A stretch of DNA of 64,000 nt from positions 186,001 through 250,000 of the forward strand of contig NZ_CP133594.1 in assembly GCF_031312535.1 (NCBI RefSeq), written 5' to 3'. This DNA is from Methanolobus mangrovi (GTDB lineage: Archaea; Halobacteriota; Methanosarcinia; Methanosarcinales; Methanosarcinaceae). Numbering within the stretch: position 1 is the stretch's first letter; each line of letters begins with the position of its first letter. Positions 19,738 through 28,057 of this stretch are shown piece by piece. The notes below the pieces were generated by a model. It had not been told where the DNA came from. It did no database searches and was given only the letters and a program-made list of their open reading frames with translations. Both the position numbers and the translations under genes were made by a program.

Positions 19738-20814
19738 ATGGATACACTAGCACCTGAAAAAGTCCGGTTACCTGAAAAACCGTTGTTCGTATGTGTTCTC
19801 GCAAATACGGAGACTGCCTACATAGAAGGTTTGTCTGCTGCAGGCAAGACTGCAAAACTTACAGACTATACGCCGGCAGGCGATGCGGAAGTCCTTGAAA
19901 CAGGAACTATCATAGACATTCCGATCCTGCCAATGACTCCTCCGTATGATACGCCTACGCCAGCTCTCATTACTCGTGCAGCGCTTTCGATTACAGGCGT
20001 TCCGCATGTGTTTGTGAATGCAGGTTTAAAGATTCTTCCTGCAAAACAGGTGCCTCTTGTTGATATTGGTGGAATGCCTGGCGGGGATATCAGGAATCCG
20101 ATTGCGGTGCACAATGTTGAAGATGCATTTAAAAATGCATTCAAACTTGGTGAGGAGCTTGCAAAAGATCATGATCTGATCGTAATCGGTGAAAGTATCC
20201 CTGCAGGAACAACGACTGCAAATGCGGTGCTTCAGTCACTGGGTTATGACGGAAATGTCAGCAGCAGTTCCAGTTCCAATCCTCTATCACTCAAAAAACA
20301 GGTTGTGGCTGAAGCTCTTCAGTCATCTGGTATAAGCTATGGTTCTTTGCGTGATGATCCTCTCAAAGCAATAGCATCTGTCGGTGATCCGATGATGGTT
20401 GCAGTTGCAGGAATTGCTGCAGGCCTTGGTGATACTCCTGTTATTCTTGCAGGTGGCACTCAGATGGCTTCGATATTTGCTGTTATCAAGCACCTGGGTT
20501 ACTCTACGGATAATATTAAAATTGTTACGACCACTTATGTTGTAAGGGATGAGTCGGCTAATTTCGTAGAACTGGTCGGTGAAATTGGTGCCAGATATGA
20601 AGGTGCTGATCCTGAATTTGGTAAATCTACATTCAAAGGTCTTCAACAATATGAAGTTGGCTTTGTAAAAGAAGGCGTGGGTGCAGGTGGTGCTATTTAT
20701 CTTACTGGCCTGTTCGGTTATTCTATGGGTGATCTGCGCTTAAAGATAGAGGAACTTTGTGACGAGTTGTGTAAATTCGGCGATATTGGCCGGGTTGCTG
20801 ACGAAAACATGTGA
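19738..20814 (+). CDS. cobT: Nicotinate-nucleotide phosphoribosyltransferase, archaeal CobT
   Basis: Archaeal CobT-like protein of 358 residues, expected to activate the lower-ligand base of cobamides by transfer of phosphoribose from nicotinate mononucleotide. The IGGMPGGDIRNPIAV, GESIPAGTTTANAVLQSLGY and AGIAAGLGDTPVILAGGTQM blocks are seen and match the family. Cobamides are essential for methyltransferases in methylotrophic methanogenesis. Follows proS by 54 bases, possibly on one transcript. Confidence 0.85.
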   Translation: MDTLAPEKVRLPEKPLFVCVLANTETAYIEGLSAAGKTAKLTDYTPAGDAEVLETGTIIDIPILPMTPPYDTPTPALITRAALSITGVPHVFVNAGLKILPAKQVPLVDIGGMPGGDIRNPIAVHNVEDAFKNAFKLGEELAKDHDLIVIGESIPAGTTTANAVLQSLGYDGNVSSSSSSNPLSLKKQVVAEALQSSGISYGSLRDDPLKAIASVGDPMMVAVAGIAAGLGDTPVILAGGTQMASIFAVIKHLGYSTDNIKIVTTTYVVRDESANFVELVGEIGARYEGADPEFGKSTFKGLQQYEVGFVKEGVGAGGAIYLTGLFGYSMGDLRLKIEELCDELCKFGDIGRVADENM

Positions 20815-20883
20815 TGTAGGGGGTGCTGTACCGCTAAATATATCTTTGATAAGATGTATTCTGGGGGTACTGCCCAAATATAT

Positions 20884-21078
20884 GGGGCTGTGGCCTAGCC
20901 CGGCATGGCGATGGGCTCCAGCGGATAAATGATGAGCAACGGGTCTACTGAGACTAACCCGACGGGGTTGGTTTGTGAGGAACCGTTGGAGCACTGATAT
21001 GTGCTCATAAACTGAAGGCTGTTAATGCAGCTGTTCGGAGAGACCCGTCGATCGTGAGTTCGAATCTCACCAGCCCCA
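20884..21078 (+). tRNA. trnW: tRNA-Trp (CCA) with intron
   Basis: Acceptor GGGGCTG (20884-20890) pairs with CAGCCCC (21071-21077), discriminator A 21078, no encoded CCA. D arm GCC/GGC, anticodon stem ATGGG (20911-20915) with CCCGT (21044-21048), anticodon CCA at 20918-20920, T arm GTGAG-TTCGAAT-CTCAC. The intron runs from about 20922 to 21042, after position 37, and holds a C/D-box guide RNA. Confidence 0.95.
20922..21042 (+). ncRNA. C/D-box guide RNA inside the tRNA-Trp intron
   Basis: Box C is ATGATGA (20929-20935), D' is CTGA (20948-20951), a C'-like TTGTGAGG follows, and D is CTGA (20994-20997). The D' guide ACGGGTCT pairs with 21041-21048, placing the fifth base on C39 (21044). The D guide GGAGC region pairs with the anticodon loop, placing the fifth base on C34 (20918). 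This matches the known euryarchaeal tRNA-Trp intron that directs 2'-O-methylation at positions 34 and 39 in its own precursor. Confidence 0.9.
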
Positions 21079-21086
21079 CTATAATT

Positions 21087-21126
21087 CCTTGCAGTACAAT
21101 GGCTTTTCTGCAAGGTTAATTTTTCT
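21087..21126 (+). terminator. Terminator hairpin after tRNA-Trp
   Basis: CCTTGCAG (21087-21094) and CTGCAAGG (21108-21115) form a perfect 8-bp stem with a 13-base loop, followed by TTAATTTTTCT. Confidence 0.6.
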
Positions 21127-21282
21127 ATGCCTAAACTATATATGTAGATAGAACTATATAATTAATAGTAAAAATTAATCTAATAATTTTACAAACAATT
21201 ACGTAACAAATACCGGGTTACCACCAGATTTATATTGCAATATATTTATTTAATTTACGTGTAAACAGGGAGCCTATGATTC

Positions 21283-22044
21283 ATGCGAAATCAGGATAAA
21301 GTACTCATTGTTGACGACGAACAGGCCATAGTGGAATTAATGGGCCTTTACCTTAAATCAGACTATGAAGTAATTCCTGCTTATAGTGGGCAGGAAGCTC
21401 TGGATAAGGTTAAAAGTGAAAAGCCTGACATAATTCTGCTTGATGTGATGATGCCTGATATGAATGGGTATGAAGTTTGCAGGGTTTTGAAAACATCTGT
21501 TGAAACTCAATTCCTTCCTGTTGTCATGGTAACTGCACTATCTGGGAAAGATGACCGTATCAAAGGGATCGAAGTGGGTGCCGACGAGTTTCTTGGTAAA
21601 CCTGTTAACCGGCTTGAACTTGTTACTCGGGTAAAATCTCTTTTGAGGATGAAGCATCTTCAGGACAAGATTCTTGCTGAGCGGAATGAAGCAATGAATT
21701 ATCTCGACATTGCAGGTTTTATTATTTTTGTTATTGATGGGGATATGAAGATCAACCTTGTGAATACAAAGGGCAATGATGTTCTGGGATATGGTGAATT
21801 TGAATTGATCGGCCATGATTTCTCAAAGGTCCTTGTGCCTGAAAATCTGGAAGATGAAGTAAGGACTCAGTTTGAAGGCGCTTTAAAAGGTGAATCTGAG
21901 CTGCCTGAATTCATTGAGCATTCTGTTATTTCAAAAGAAGGCAAAGAAATCCCGGTGCGTTGGTATGATGTTGTCTTGAAAGATGTGGATGGCAATATTA
22001 CTGGTATTCTATGTTCTGGTGAGGACCTGAGTAGATTCCAGTAA
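21283..22044 (+). CDS. Response regulator receiver with PAS domain
   Basis: 253 residues. Receiver domain 1-125 with acidic pocket D11/D12, phospho-acceptor D54 (ILLDVMMPD), T84 and K106 (FLGKPVN). A PAS domain follows (about 135-253: LDIAGFIIFVIDGDMKINLVNTKGNDVLGYGEFELIGHDF), ending with the PAC-like GNITGILCSGEDLSRFQ. No kinase, DNA-binding or other output domain, so it is a signalling adaptor or feeds a separate kinase. No cognate histidine kinase is adjacent; it is flanked by tRNA-Trp and the L15e operon. Confidence 0.88.
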   Translation: MRNQDKVLIVDDEQAIVELMGLYLKSDYEVIPAYSGQEALDKVKSEKPDIILLDVMMPDMNGYEVCRVLKTSVETQFLPVVMVTALSGKDDRIKGIEVGADEFLGKPVNRLELVTRVKSLLRMKHLQDKILAERNEAMNYLDIAGFIIFVIDGDMKINLVNTKGNDVLGYGEFELIGHDFSKVLVPENLEDEVRTQFEGALKGESELPEFIEHSVISKEGKEIPVRWYDVVLKDVDGNITGILCSGEDLSRFQ

Positions 22045-22397
22045 CGTGCATGCTTTCATAATGTATCTGTTTTCTAAAGATCAATGATGGGGCATTTATT
22101 CTCTTCATCTTCTTCTTTTCTGAATATGTTTTTCACAGGATATTCATTTATGATGTAGTATCAGGTGAATTCCTGTGGCTGCAATCATCAGGATAGTATT
22201 GTTAAAATAACATCAATGGAATAGTTCTATTTCATCCTGTTCATTTTTGTCCTCATTTGTAGTCTGGCTATTATTTCAATAAGATGTATAATTTTAATAG
22301 TCTATGTTATGTTTAAGTCTGGGTGTTCTCCTGTAATTCCATTTTCTTTATTGCGTGGTGCAAAGGTTTAAATTCAATTACGTTAAGTAGTAGTCCT
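22045..22397. other. Gap between the response regulator and the L15e leader
   Basis: About 350 AT-rich bases. I see no credible gene on either strand. The last 35 bases hold the BRE/TATA element of the L15e superoperon. Confidence 0.5.
22362..22374 (+). promoter_or_regulatory. BRE/TATA promoter of the L15e-exosome superoperon
   Basis: AAAGGTTTAAATT combines a BRE-like AAAGG and TATA TTTAAATT (22367-22374). The expected start about 25 bases downstream is near 22396, exactly where the structured leader begins. Confidence 0.5.
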
Positions 22398-22476
22398 GTT
22401 TCATTGTCGGGATAAGTCCCGTGGGAATGTAGCTTTACAAAAGCTGAACCGTGAAACTAGAAATGAAACTAAGGTG
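22396..22476 (+). promoter_or_regulatory. Structured leader RNA upstream of L15e
   Basis: Within 75 bases there are two perfect local hairpins, CGGGA-TAAG-TCCCG (22408-22421) and AGCTTT-ACA-AAAGCT (22431-22445), enclosed by GTTTCATT (22398-22405) pairing with AATGAAAC (22462-22469). The same 5' strand can instead pair its first six bases with TGAAAC at 22452-22457. The closing stem ends one base before the AAGGTG ribosome binding site (22471-22476). A translational control element is plausible; not a family I recognise. Confidence 0.5.
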
Positions 22477-22482
22477 AACAAA

Positions 22483-23073
22483 TTGTCAAAATCATTTTAC
22501 GCATACGTAAGAGACGCATGGAAAGACCCGGACAGCACTTATGTCCATGAACTGAGATGGGAAAGACTCCAGGAATGGAGGAAGGAAGGATCTGTTACCA
22601 AGATCAGGCGTCCAACCCGTATAGACCGTGCCCGCTCCCTTGGATACAAGGCTAAGCAGGGTATCATTGTAGCCCGTGTACATGTACGCAGGGGTAGCCT
22701 GAGAAAGTCCAGATACATCCGTGGAAGACGTACTCAGCGCATGGGTAAGAATAAGATTACCGCTGGAATGAGTCTTCAGAGAATGGCTGAAGGTCGTGCA
22801 GGCAGGAAATTCCCTAACATGGAAGTTCTCAACTCCTACTGGGTCGGTGAAGATGGTAAATTGAAGTGGTTCGAGGTAATCCTTGTAGACCCAAGCCACC
22901 CTGTTATTAAGAGTGATAAGAATCTTAACTGGATCTGCGGCAGTTCCCACAAGGGACGTGCAGAACGTGGTAAGACCAGTGCGGGTCGTAAGGGCAGAGG
23001 TATGATGTCACGTGGAACAGGTACCGAAAAGACAAGGCCAAGTATCAGGTCAAACCTTAACAGGGGCAAGTGA
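22483..23073 (+). CDS. rpl15e: Large-subunit ribosomal protein L15e
   Basis: Archaeal/eukaryotic-type ribosomal protein of 196 residues, highly basic. I choose TTG 22483 ([15 protein letters not shown]) because AAGGTG at 22471-22476 is 6 bases upstream and the family starts there; the in-frame GTG at 22474 overlaps that site. Conserved [20 protein letters not shown] and [14 protein letters not shown] blocks are present. First gene of the exosome superoperon; its stop overlaps the next start (GTGA). Confidence 0.93.
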   Translation: MSKSFYAYVRDAWKDPDSTYVHELRWERLQEWRKEGSVTKIRRPTRIDRARSLGYKAKQGIIVARVHVRRGSLRKSRYIRGRRTQRMGKNKITAGMSLQRMAEGRAGRKFPNMEVLNSYWVGEDGKLKWFEVILVDPSHPVIKSDKNLNWICGSSHKGRAERGKTSAGRKGRGMMSRGTGTEKTRPSIRSNLNRGK

Positions 23074-23525
23074 TCCACTATATTAACTTGCGCGTGATCG
23101 CGCACTCAACTGAGGATATTTCCAGGGTACGCGGTGCCCTGGACTTCTTTTTATGGAATGCTATTGGCAAACCCGAAGGTACTGTTACTGATGACTATAT
23201 TGAAGTAACTGATATTGAGGGTCATTATGGTAATTCCTCTGTGATGCTCAGTTCTCAGATCACTCGCAAATCGGACTCTGTAAGACTTGCCAGGTTCATC
23301 CGGGATCATATGTCTCCCGAAGATGTTGAGCTCCTGCGCAGTGAAATGCCTGACAGGCTGGATGACGATCAGTTATTCCATATGAGGTTTGATAAGCAGG
23401 CTGCTTCCCTTGGGAAGTTAGTACTGAGTTCTTCTTCCGATGCTATCATTGTAAAGGTAAAGATAGCCACTTACCCTCAGAACCGCATTCTTGCGGGTCA
23501 GATAGTGGAGGAATTGTTTGGCTAG
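23070..23525 (+). CDS. Exosome-associated RNA-binding protein (DUF54/COG1325 type)
   Basis: 151 residues, GTG start overlapping the L15e stop. [24 protein letters not shown] and the following beta-rich segment ([36 protein letters not shown]) fit the small archaeal RNA-binding family predicted to work with the exosome or RNase P. It overlaps the next gene by 8 bases. Biochemical role not settled as far as I know. Confidence 0.75.
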   Translation: MIHYINLRVIAHSTEDISRVRGALDFFLWNAIGKPEGTVTDDYIEVTDIEGHYGNSSVMLSSQITRKSDSVRLARFIRDHMSPEDVELLRSEMPDRLDDDQLFHMRFDKQAASLGKLVLSSSSDAIIVKVKIATYPQNRILAGQIVEELFG

Positions 23526-24258
23526 ATTCAATTTCTATGATCTGAACGTCTATTCTGTGCCTGAGGGTAAAAACACGATTGAGGAAATGGCTGCTCTTGC
23601 GAGGCATTTTTGCTATAAGGGTATTGCTATTACCAATCCTTCAAAATCATGTCCTCCTGAAAAGTCTACTTTAGTAGATGGATTAGAGGTTTTCAGTGGT
23701 GTTGAACTGAATGTGGAAAATGCTTCAAAGGTGCATGGGCTTGTAGGGAAATATCGGAAAATGGTTGATATTATTGTCGTCCGTGGTGGCAATGAAAATA
23801 TAAACCGTGCAGCCGTAGAAAATTCTGGCGTAGATATTCTCTCCAATTGTGGTTCTTTAAAGGACAGCGGGCTGAATCACGTTCTGGCCAAGTCTGCAAA
23901 TGATCATGATGTTGCAATTTCTTTTGATCTTGGGGATATTATAAGTCAGCGTGGTGGAAGAAGAGTAAGGGCTTTATCAAATTTCAGGAAAAATCTGAAA
24001 CTTGTACGAAAGTATGATGTTTCTTTCATTCTTACTAGTAATGCAATATCTTATTATGACCTGCGCGCTCCTTATGAGCTAATGGCGCTGGCAGAGCTTT
24101 TTGGTATGAGTCGTGAAGAGGCCATTTCCGGACTATCGACCACTCCTGAAAAGATTATATCAAAGAATCGGCCTTCTGCTAATTATGTCTTTGAAGGCGT
24201 TGAAATTGTAACTGATCCTTCAAAAGCTGCTCTTTTGAATGAAGGTGATGATGTATGA
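23518..24258 (+). CDS. rnp3: RNase P protein component 3 (Rpp30)
   Basis: Protein subunit of archaeal RNase P, which trims the 5' leader of pre-tRNAs; Rpp30 has a TIM-barrel and pairs with Pop5, the next gene. 246 residues from TTG 23518 ([12 protein letters not shown]). The DILSNCGSLKDSGLNHVLAKSANDHDVAISFDLGDI and SFILTSNAISYYDLRAPYELMALAELFGM segments match. It overlaps the genes on both sides, so it is tightly co-translated. Confidence 0.88.
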   Translation: MARFNFYDLNVYSVPEGKNTIEEMAALARHFCYKGIAITNPSKSCPPEKSTLVDGLEVFSGVELNVENASKVHGLVGKYRKMVDIIVVRGGNENINRAAVENSGVDILSNCGSLKDSGLNHVLAKSANDHDVAISFDLGDIISQRGGRRVRALSNFRKNLKLVRKYDVSFILTSNAISYYDLRAPYELMALAELFGMSREEAISGLSTTPEKIISKNRPSANYVFEGVEIVTDPSKAALLNEGDDV

Positions 24259-24629
24259 AAGTACTTCCGCCAACAATTCGGGAGAACAAAAGGTATCTTG
24301 CATTTGAACTTATCGCGGATGGTCCGGTGAGCAGAGATGACCTGATAAGGGAGATATTTTCTGTATCGGGTAGTTTGCTTGGTGACCTTGGTTCAAGTGA
24401 ATGCAACATATGGCTTTTTGCCTTTGAGGACTTTAAAGGCGTAATAAGTTGTGACCGGGAGCATGTCCGGCAAACACGTGCTACTCTTGCTACAATTACC
24501 AACGTAAAGGGTAGAAGAGTTAGTCTTCATATTCTTGGTGTTTCAGGTACGGTTCTTGGTGCAACAAAAAAGTATTTAGAGGGTGTGGATATATTTAGCC
24601 CCGAAGAACAGTCACATATAAATGAGTAG
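24255..24629 (+). CDS. rnp2: RNase P protein component 2 (Pop5)
   Basis: 124 residues, ATGA overlap with rnp3. [34 protein letters not shown] is the standard archaeal Pop5 opening; the RRM-like fold contacts the RNase P RNA catalytic domain together with Rpp30. The adjacent pair makes stoichiometric synthesis likely. Confidence 0.88.
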   Translation: MKVLPPTIRENKRYLAFELIADGPVSRDDLIREIFSVSGSLLGDLGSSECNIWLFAFEDFKGVISCDREHVRQTRATLATITNVKGRRVSLHILGVSGTVLGATKKYLEGVDIFSPEEQSHINE

Positions 24630-24651
24630 AAAGCATATTTCAGTTAGTTAT

Positions 24652-24661
24652 CGTATATATT
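24652..24661 (+). promoter_or_regulatory. TATA-like element before psmA
   Basis: TCGTATATAT lies in the 65-base gap between rnp2 and psmA, about 40 bases before the psmA start, so psmA may have an internal promoter as well as read-through. Confidence 0.35.
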
Positions 24662-24694
24662 CTATTATTATTTACAAATAAATTAGGAGATGAA

Positions 24695-25489
24695 GTGAAG
24701 ATGCAAATGACACCACAAATGGGATATGATCGTGCCATTACAGTTTTTAGTCCTGACGGACGTCTCTTTCAGGTAGAATATGCAAGAGAGGCCGTTAAGA
24801 GGGGTACAACCGCAGCCGGAATCAAAGCAAAGGATGGTGTGGTATTGCTTGTGGACAAGAGGATCACAAGCCGTTTGATAGAGGCTGAATCCATTGAGAA
24901 AATATTCCAGATCGATGACCACATTGGTGTTGCTACTTCAGGACTTGTAGCAGATGCTCGTGCTCTTGTAGACAGGGCAAGGGTAGAGGCCCAGGTAAAT
25001 ATGGTTTCATATGATGAGCCAATAGGCGTTGAAGTTATTGCCAAGAAAATATGTGATCACAAACAGACATATACTCAGTATGGTGGTGTTCGTCCTTACG
25101 GTACTGCTCTTCTGATAGCAGGTGTTGATGATTCCAGTCCACGTCTGTTCGAAACAGATCCAAGTGGTGCATTACTTGAATACAAGGCAACAGCTATTGG
25201 GGCTGGTCGAAATGCCTTTATGGAAATATTTGAGGCAGACTACAAGGCTGATATGGATATTGATGCTGCCATCATGTTAGGCATGAAAGCACTCTATACT
25301 TCAACAGAAGGAAAAGTGGATGCAGCTACTCTGGAACTTGGTGTTGTAACACTTGAGGCCCGCCAGTTCAGAAAACTGTCTGAAGAAGAAGTTGCAACAT
25401 ATGTTTCAAGGGTTCGTGAAGAGCTCAAAGACACGGTCGAAGAAGAAAAGAAAGACGAGTCTGAAAGTAAGGACGAAACAACTGAATAA
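24695..25489 (+). CDS. psmA: Proteasome alpha subunit
   Basis: Forms the outer rings of the 20S proteasome and the gate for substrates. 264 residues; [35 protein letters not shown] is the alpha-type N-terminal H0 gate segment. GTG 24695 has GGAG 5 bases upstream; ATG 24701 is the alternative and would remove two residues. The C-terminal tail ([13 protein letters not shown]) is acidic and flexible. The catalytic beta subunit is not in this window. Confidence 0.93.
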   Translation: MKMQMTPQMGYDRAITVFSPDGRLFQVEYAREAVKRGTTAAGIKAKDGVVLLVDKRITSRLIEAESIEKIFQIDDHIGVATSGLVADARALVDRARVEAQVNMVSYDEPIGVEVIAKKICDHKQTYTQYGGVRPYGTALLIAGVDDSSPRLFETDPSGALLEYKATAIGAGRNAFMEIFEADYKADMDIDAAIMLGMKALYTSTEGKVDAATLELGVVTLEARQFRKLSEEEVATYVSRVREELKDTVEEEKKDESESKDETTE

Positions 25490-25520
25490 ATCAATATTTT
25501 GTGTTATGGGGTGAACTAAT

Positions 25521-26213
25521 ATGGTATCTCTTGATGAGTCTGTAATTGCAAGGCTCAAGAAAGGAAAAAATCATTTTGAAGTCTTTGTTGATCCGGAGGG
25601 TGCGTTTGCGCTTAAAAGGGGAGAGAAAGTAAATATAGAGGATATAATCGCTGTAGAGTCTATATTCTATGATGCTCATCAAGGAGAACAAGCTGCAGAG
25701 TCTGATTTTGTGAACATCTTCAATACCAATGATGTATTGGAGATTGCTGAACAGATTATTCTGCATGGGGAGCTACAGCTCACCAAAGAACAAAGAAAGC
25801 GTATTTTGGAAGAGAAGACCAGACAGGTCATCACTTTTATTGCGCAAAATGGTATTAATCCCCAGACAAAAGCTCCCCATCCACCATCCAGGATCGAAAA
25901 AGCAATGGAAGAAGCAAAATTCCATATCGATCCTCTCAAAAGTGTTGATGACCAGGTAAATGCTGTAATGAAAGCCATTCGTCCGATAATTCCTATAAGG
26001 TTCGAGGAAGTTGATATTGCTGTAAGGATTCCGGGTGAATTTGCAGCAAAGGCTTATGGGGATATCTCTAAATTTGCAACTCTTGTGAAGAATGAATGGC
26101 AAAATGATGGTTCATGGGTGGCAGTTGTAAAAATGCCTGCCGGCCTGCAGAATGATTTCTATGGCCTTGTCAATCACCTTACAAAAGGGGATGCTGAAAC
26201 TAAATTATTATGA
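25521..26213 (+). CDS. sbds: SBDS-family ribosome maturation protein
   Basis: Archaeal homolog of the Shwachman-Bodian-Diamond protein (Sdo1), which with an EFL1-like GTPase releases eIF6 from new 60S-type subunits. 230 residues: N-terminal FYSH domain (VSLDESVIARLKKGKNHFEVFVDPEGA), middle helical domain (LTKEQRKRILEEKTRQVITFIAQNGINPQTKAPHPPSRIEKAMEEA) and C-terminal ferredoxin-like domain. Ten bases before rrp4, in the conserved order. Confidence 0.95.
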   Translation: MVSLDESVIARLKKGKNHFEVFVDPEGAFALKRGEKVNIEDIIAVESIFYDAHQGEQAAESDFVNIFNTNDVLEIAEQIILHGELQLTKEQRKRILEEKTRQVITFIAQNGINPQTKAPHPPSRIEKAMEEAKFHIDPLKSVDDQVNAVMKAIRPIIPIRFEEVDIAVRIPGEFAAKAYGDISKFATLVKNEWQNDGSWVAVVKMPAGLQNDFYGLVNHLTKGDAETKLL

Positions 26214-26222
26214 GGCCGCATA

Positions 26223-27002
26223 ATGGAACGTGAAATTGTAATTCCAGGGCAGCTATTGTCCGAAAACAAGGCTGATTCTGGTCCGGGTACTTACGTAAAG
26301 GACGGAAAAGTCTATTCCCTTTTATACGGAGTAAAGAATGCCAAAAATAAGATTTCTGTAATTCCCTTTACCGGTAAATATATCCCATCACCAAGGGACT
26401 ATGTTATTGGTACGGTTATAGGGGTCACTCCTTCTAACTGGATATTTAACATTAGTTCTCCATATGATGGATTACTGCATGTGTCAGAGTATCCAAGACG
26501 TGTGGAATCTGACAAAATGTCAGAAATTATGGGTGTTGGCAGCTCAGCTTTGCTTCGCATAAAAGATGTAAATTCATCCATGAAGGTAGAACTGACCATG
26601 AGAGAACGTGGTCTGAGGGCTCTTAATGTGGGCCGGATTATTGAAATAACTCCTACAAAAGTTCCGCGTATCATAGGACATGGTGGTTCTATGGTATCTA
26701 TGCTTAAGAAAGAAACAAATTGCGAGATATTTGTGGGACAGAATGGAAGAATATGGATTAAAGGCAACGATGCTGAAATGGACCTTCTCAATGAAGCTAT
26801 TGAGCTTATAATGAAACATTCTCACACCTCCGGCTTGACGGAGAGGATCTCTCATTTCTTGAAAAATGAGGATGATGTTGTTTCTGGGAAGGATGAAACT
26901 GTTTTAGAGGATGATCTCGCTGTGGATACGGAAGATGAATGCGAGATTCGGGAAGAAGCCTGTAGAAAAGTGGATGCGTTACTGGACGATGATGATAATT
27001 GA
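26223..27002 (+). CDS. rrp4: Exosome subunit Rrp4
   Basis: RNA-binding cap of the archaeal exosome: N-terminal domain, S1 domain (PSPRDYVIGTVIGVTPSNWIFNISSPYDGLLHVSEYP) and KH domain with GHGGSMVSMLKKETNCEIFVGQNGRIWIKG. 259 residues; the last ~50 form an acidic tail (DDLAVDTEDECEIREEACRKVDALLDDDDN), longer than the folded core needs. It lies directly upstream of rrp41. Confidence 0.93.
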   Translation: MEREIVIPGQLLSENKADSGPGTYVKDGKVYSLLYGVKNAKNKISVIPFTGKYIPSPRDYVIGTVIGVTPSNWIFNISSPYDGLLHVSEYPRRVESDKMSEIMGVGSSALLRIKDVNSSMKVELTMRERGLRALNVGRIIEITPTKVPRIIGHGGSMVSMLKKETNCEIFVGQNGRIWIKGNDAEMDLLNEAIELIMKHSHTSGLTERISHFLKNEDDVVSGKDETVLEDDLAVDTEDECEIREEACRKVDALLDDDDN

Positions 27003-27059
27003 TCCAAATGTATCTCTTTTAGATCAACAGGGAAAATGTGCAAACATTGGAGAATTAAT

Positions 27060-28043
27060 ATGAGTGATAAACCTGAAAAGTTCATTGATGAAAAAGGATT
27101 ACGTCTTGATGGCAGGCGTGTTAATGAGATCCGCCCTATGAAAATGGAGATAGGTGTACTCTCCCGGGCTGATGGTTCATGTTATTTGGAATGGGGCAAA
27201 AACAAGGTCCTTGCAGCTGTATATGGGCCAAGGGAGCTCCATCCAAGAAGATTACAGAAAGCAGATTCTGCGCTGATAAGGTACCGTTATAATATGGCTG
27301 CTTTTTCCGTGGAGGATCGCATAAGGCCGGGTCCTAGCAGAAGAAGTATTGAGATATCAAAGGTCAGCCGTGAGGCATTTGAGCCTGTTGTGCTTACTCA
27401 CCTTTATCCTGGTGCTGTAATTGATGTATTTGCAGAGGTTCTTCAGGCAGACGCCGGAACCCGTACAGCAGCTATAAATGCAGCTTCCATGGCGCTTGCA
27501 GATGCCGGTATTCCTATGAAGGGACTCGTCTCTGCCTGTGCAGTAGGGAAGGTTGATGGCCAGCTGGTACTCGATCTTAATAAACCGGAAGATAATTACG
27601 GTGATGCTGATATCCCAATGGCTATGACATCTGAAGGTGAGATCACTCTTTTGCAGATGGATGGTGACGTAACGCAGGAAGAGTTCAAACAAGCAGTTGA
27701 ACTGTGTAAGGAAGGATGTCGCCAGATACTTGAGATTCAGAAAGAAACTCTCAAGAACAAATTTACCAAGCTGGAAGAAGTGGAAGTATCTGATGAAGAA
27801 GAAGATGTAGATGTCTCTGCTCTTGTTGAATCTACACTTGATTCTTTAGAAGAGGATGAAACATCTGAAGATGTTGAAGACATCGAAGAAGAAATGGAAG
27901 TGGAAGATCTAGAGGATGTTGAAGCAGAGGATGAAGTTGAATCTGTGGAAGATCAAGAGGATTCTTTCCGGGACGTCGATGAAGTGGAGATTCCTGAAAA
28001 TAATGATGAGGATGTCCCTGAAGATGATGAAGAGACTGCCTGA
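27060..28043 (+). CDS. rrp41: Exosome catalytic subunit Rrp41 with acidic C-terminal tail
   Basis: Phosphorolytic 3'-5' exoribonuclease subunit that forms the hexameric ring with Rrp42. I start at ATG 27060 (SDKPEKFIDEKGLRLDGRR) with GGAG (27049-27052) 7 bases upstream; the frame opens earlier at 27036. The RNase PH core fills about residues 1-240, including the RPGPSRRSIEISK and DAGTRTAAINAASMALADAGI blocks. After that comes a tail of about 90 residues, roughly half Asp/Glu, absent from the typical ~245-residue archaeal Rrp41. Confidence 0.95.
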   Translation: MSDKPEKFIDEKGLRLDGRRVNEIRPMKMEIGVLSRADGSCYLEWGKNKVLAAVYGPRELHPRRLQKADSALIRYRYNMAAFSVEDRIRPGPSRRSIEISKVSREAFEPVVLTHLYPGAVIDVFAEVLQADAGTRTAAINAASMALADAGIPMKGLVSACAVGKVDGQLVLDLNKPEDNYGDADIPMAMTSEGEITLLQMDGDVTQEEFKQAVELCKEGCRQILEIQKETLKNKFTKLEEVEVSDEEEDVDVSALVESTLDSLEEDETSEDVEDIEEEMEVEDLEDVEAEDEVESVEDQEDSFRDVDEVEIPENNDEDVPEDDEETA

Positions 28044-28057
28044 GTGATGTGGTAACC

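Noticed and set aside
22474-22482. GTG start for L15e
   Set aside because: It overlaps the ribosome binding site AAGGTG; TTG 22483 gives the normal family N-terminus and spacing.
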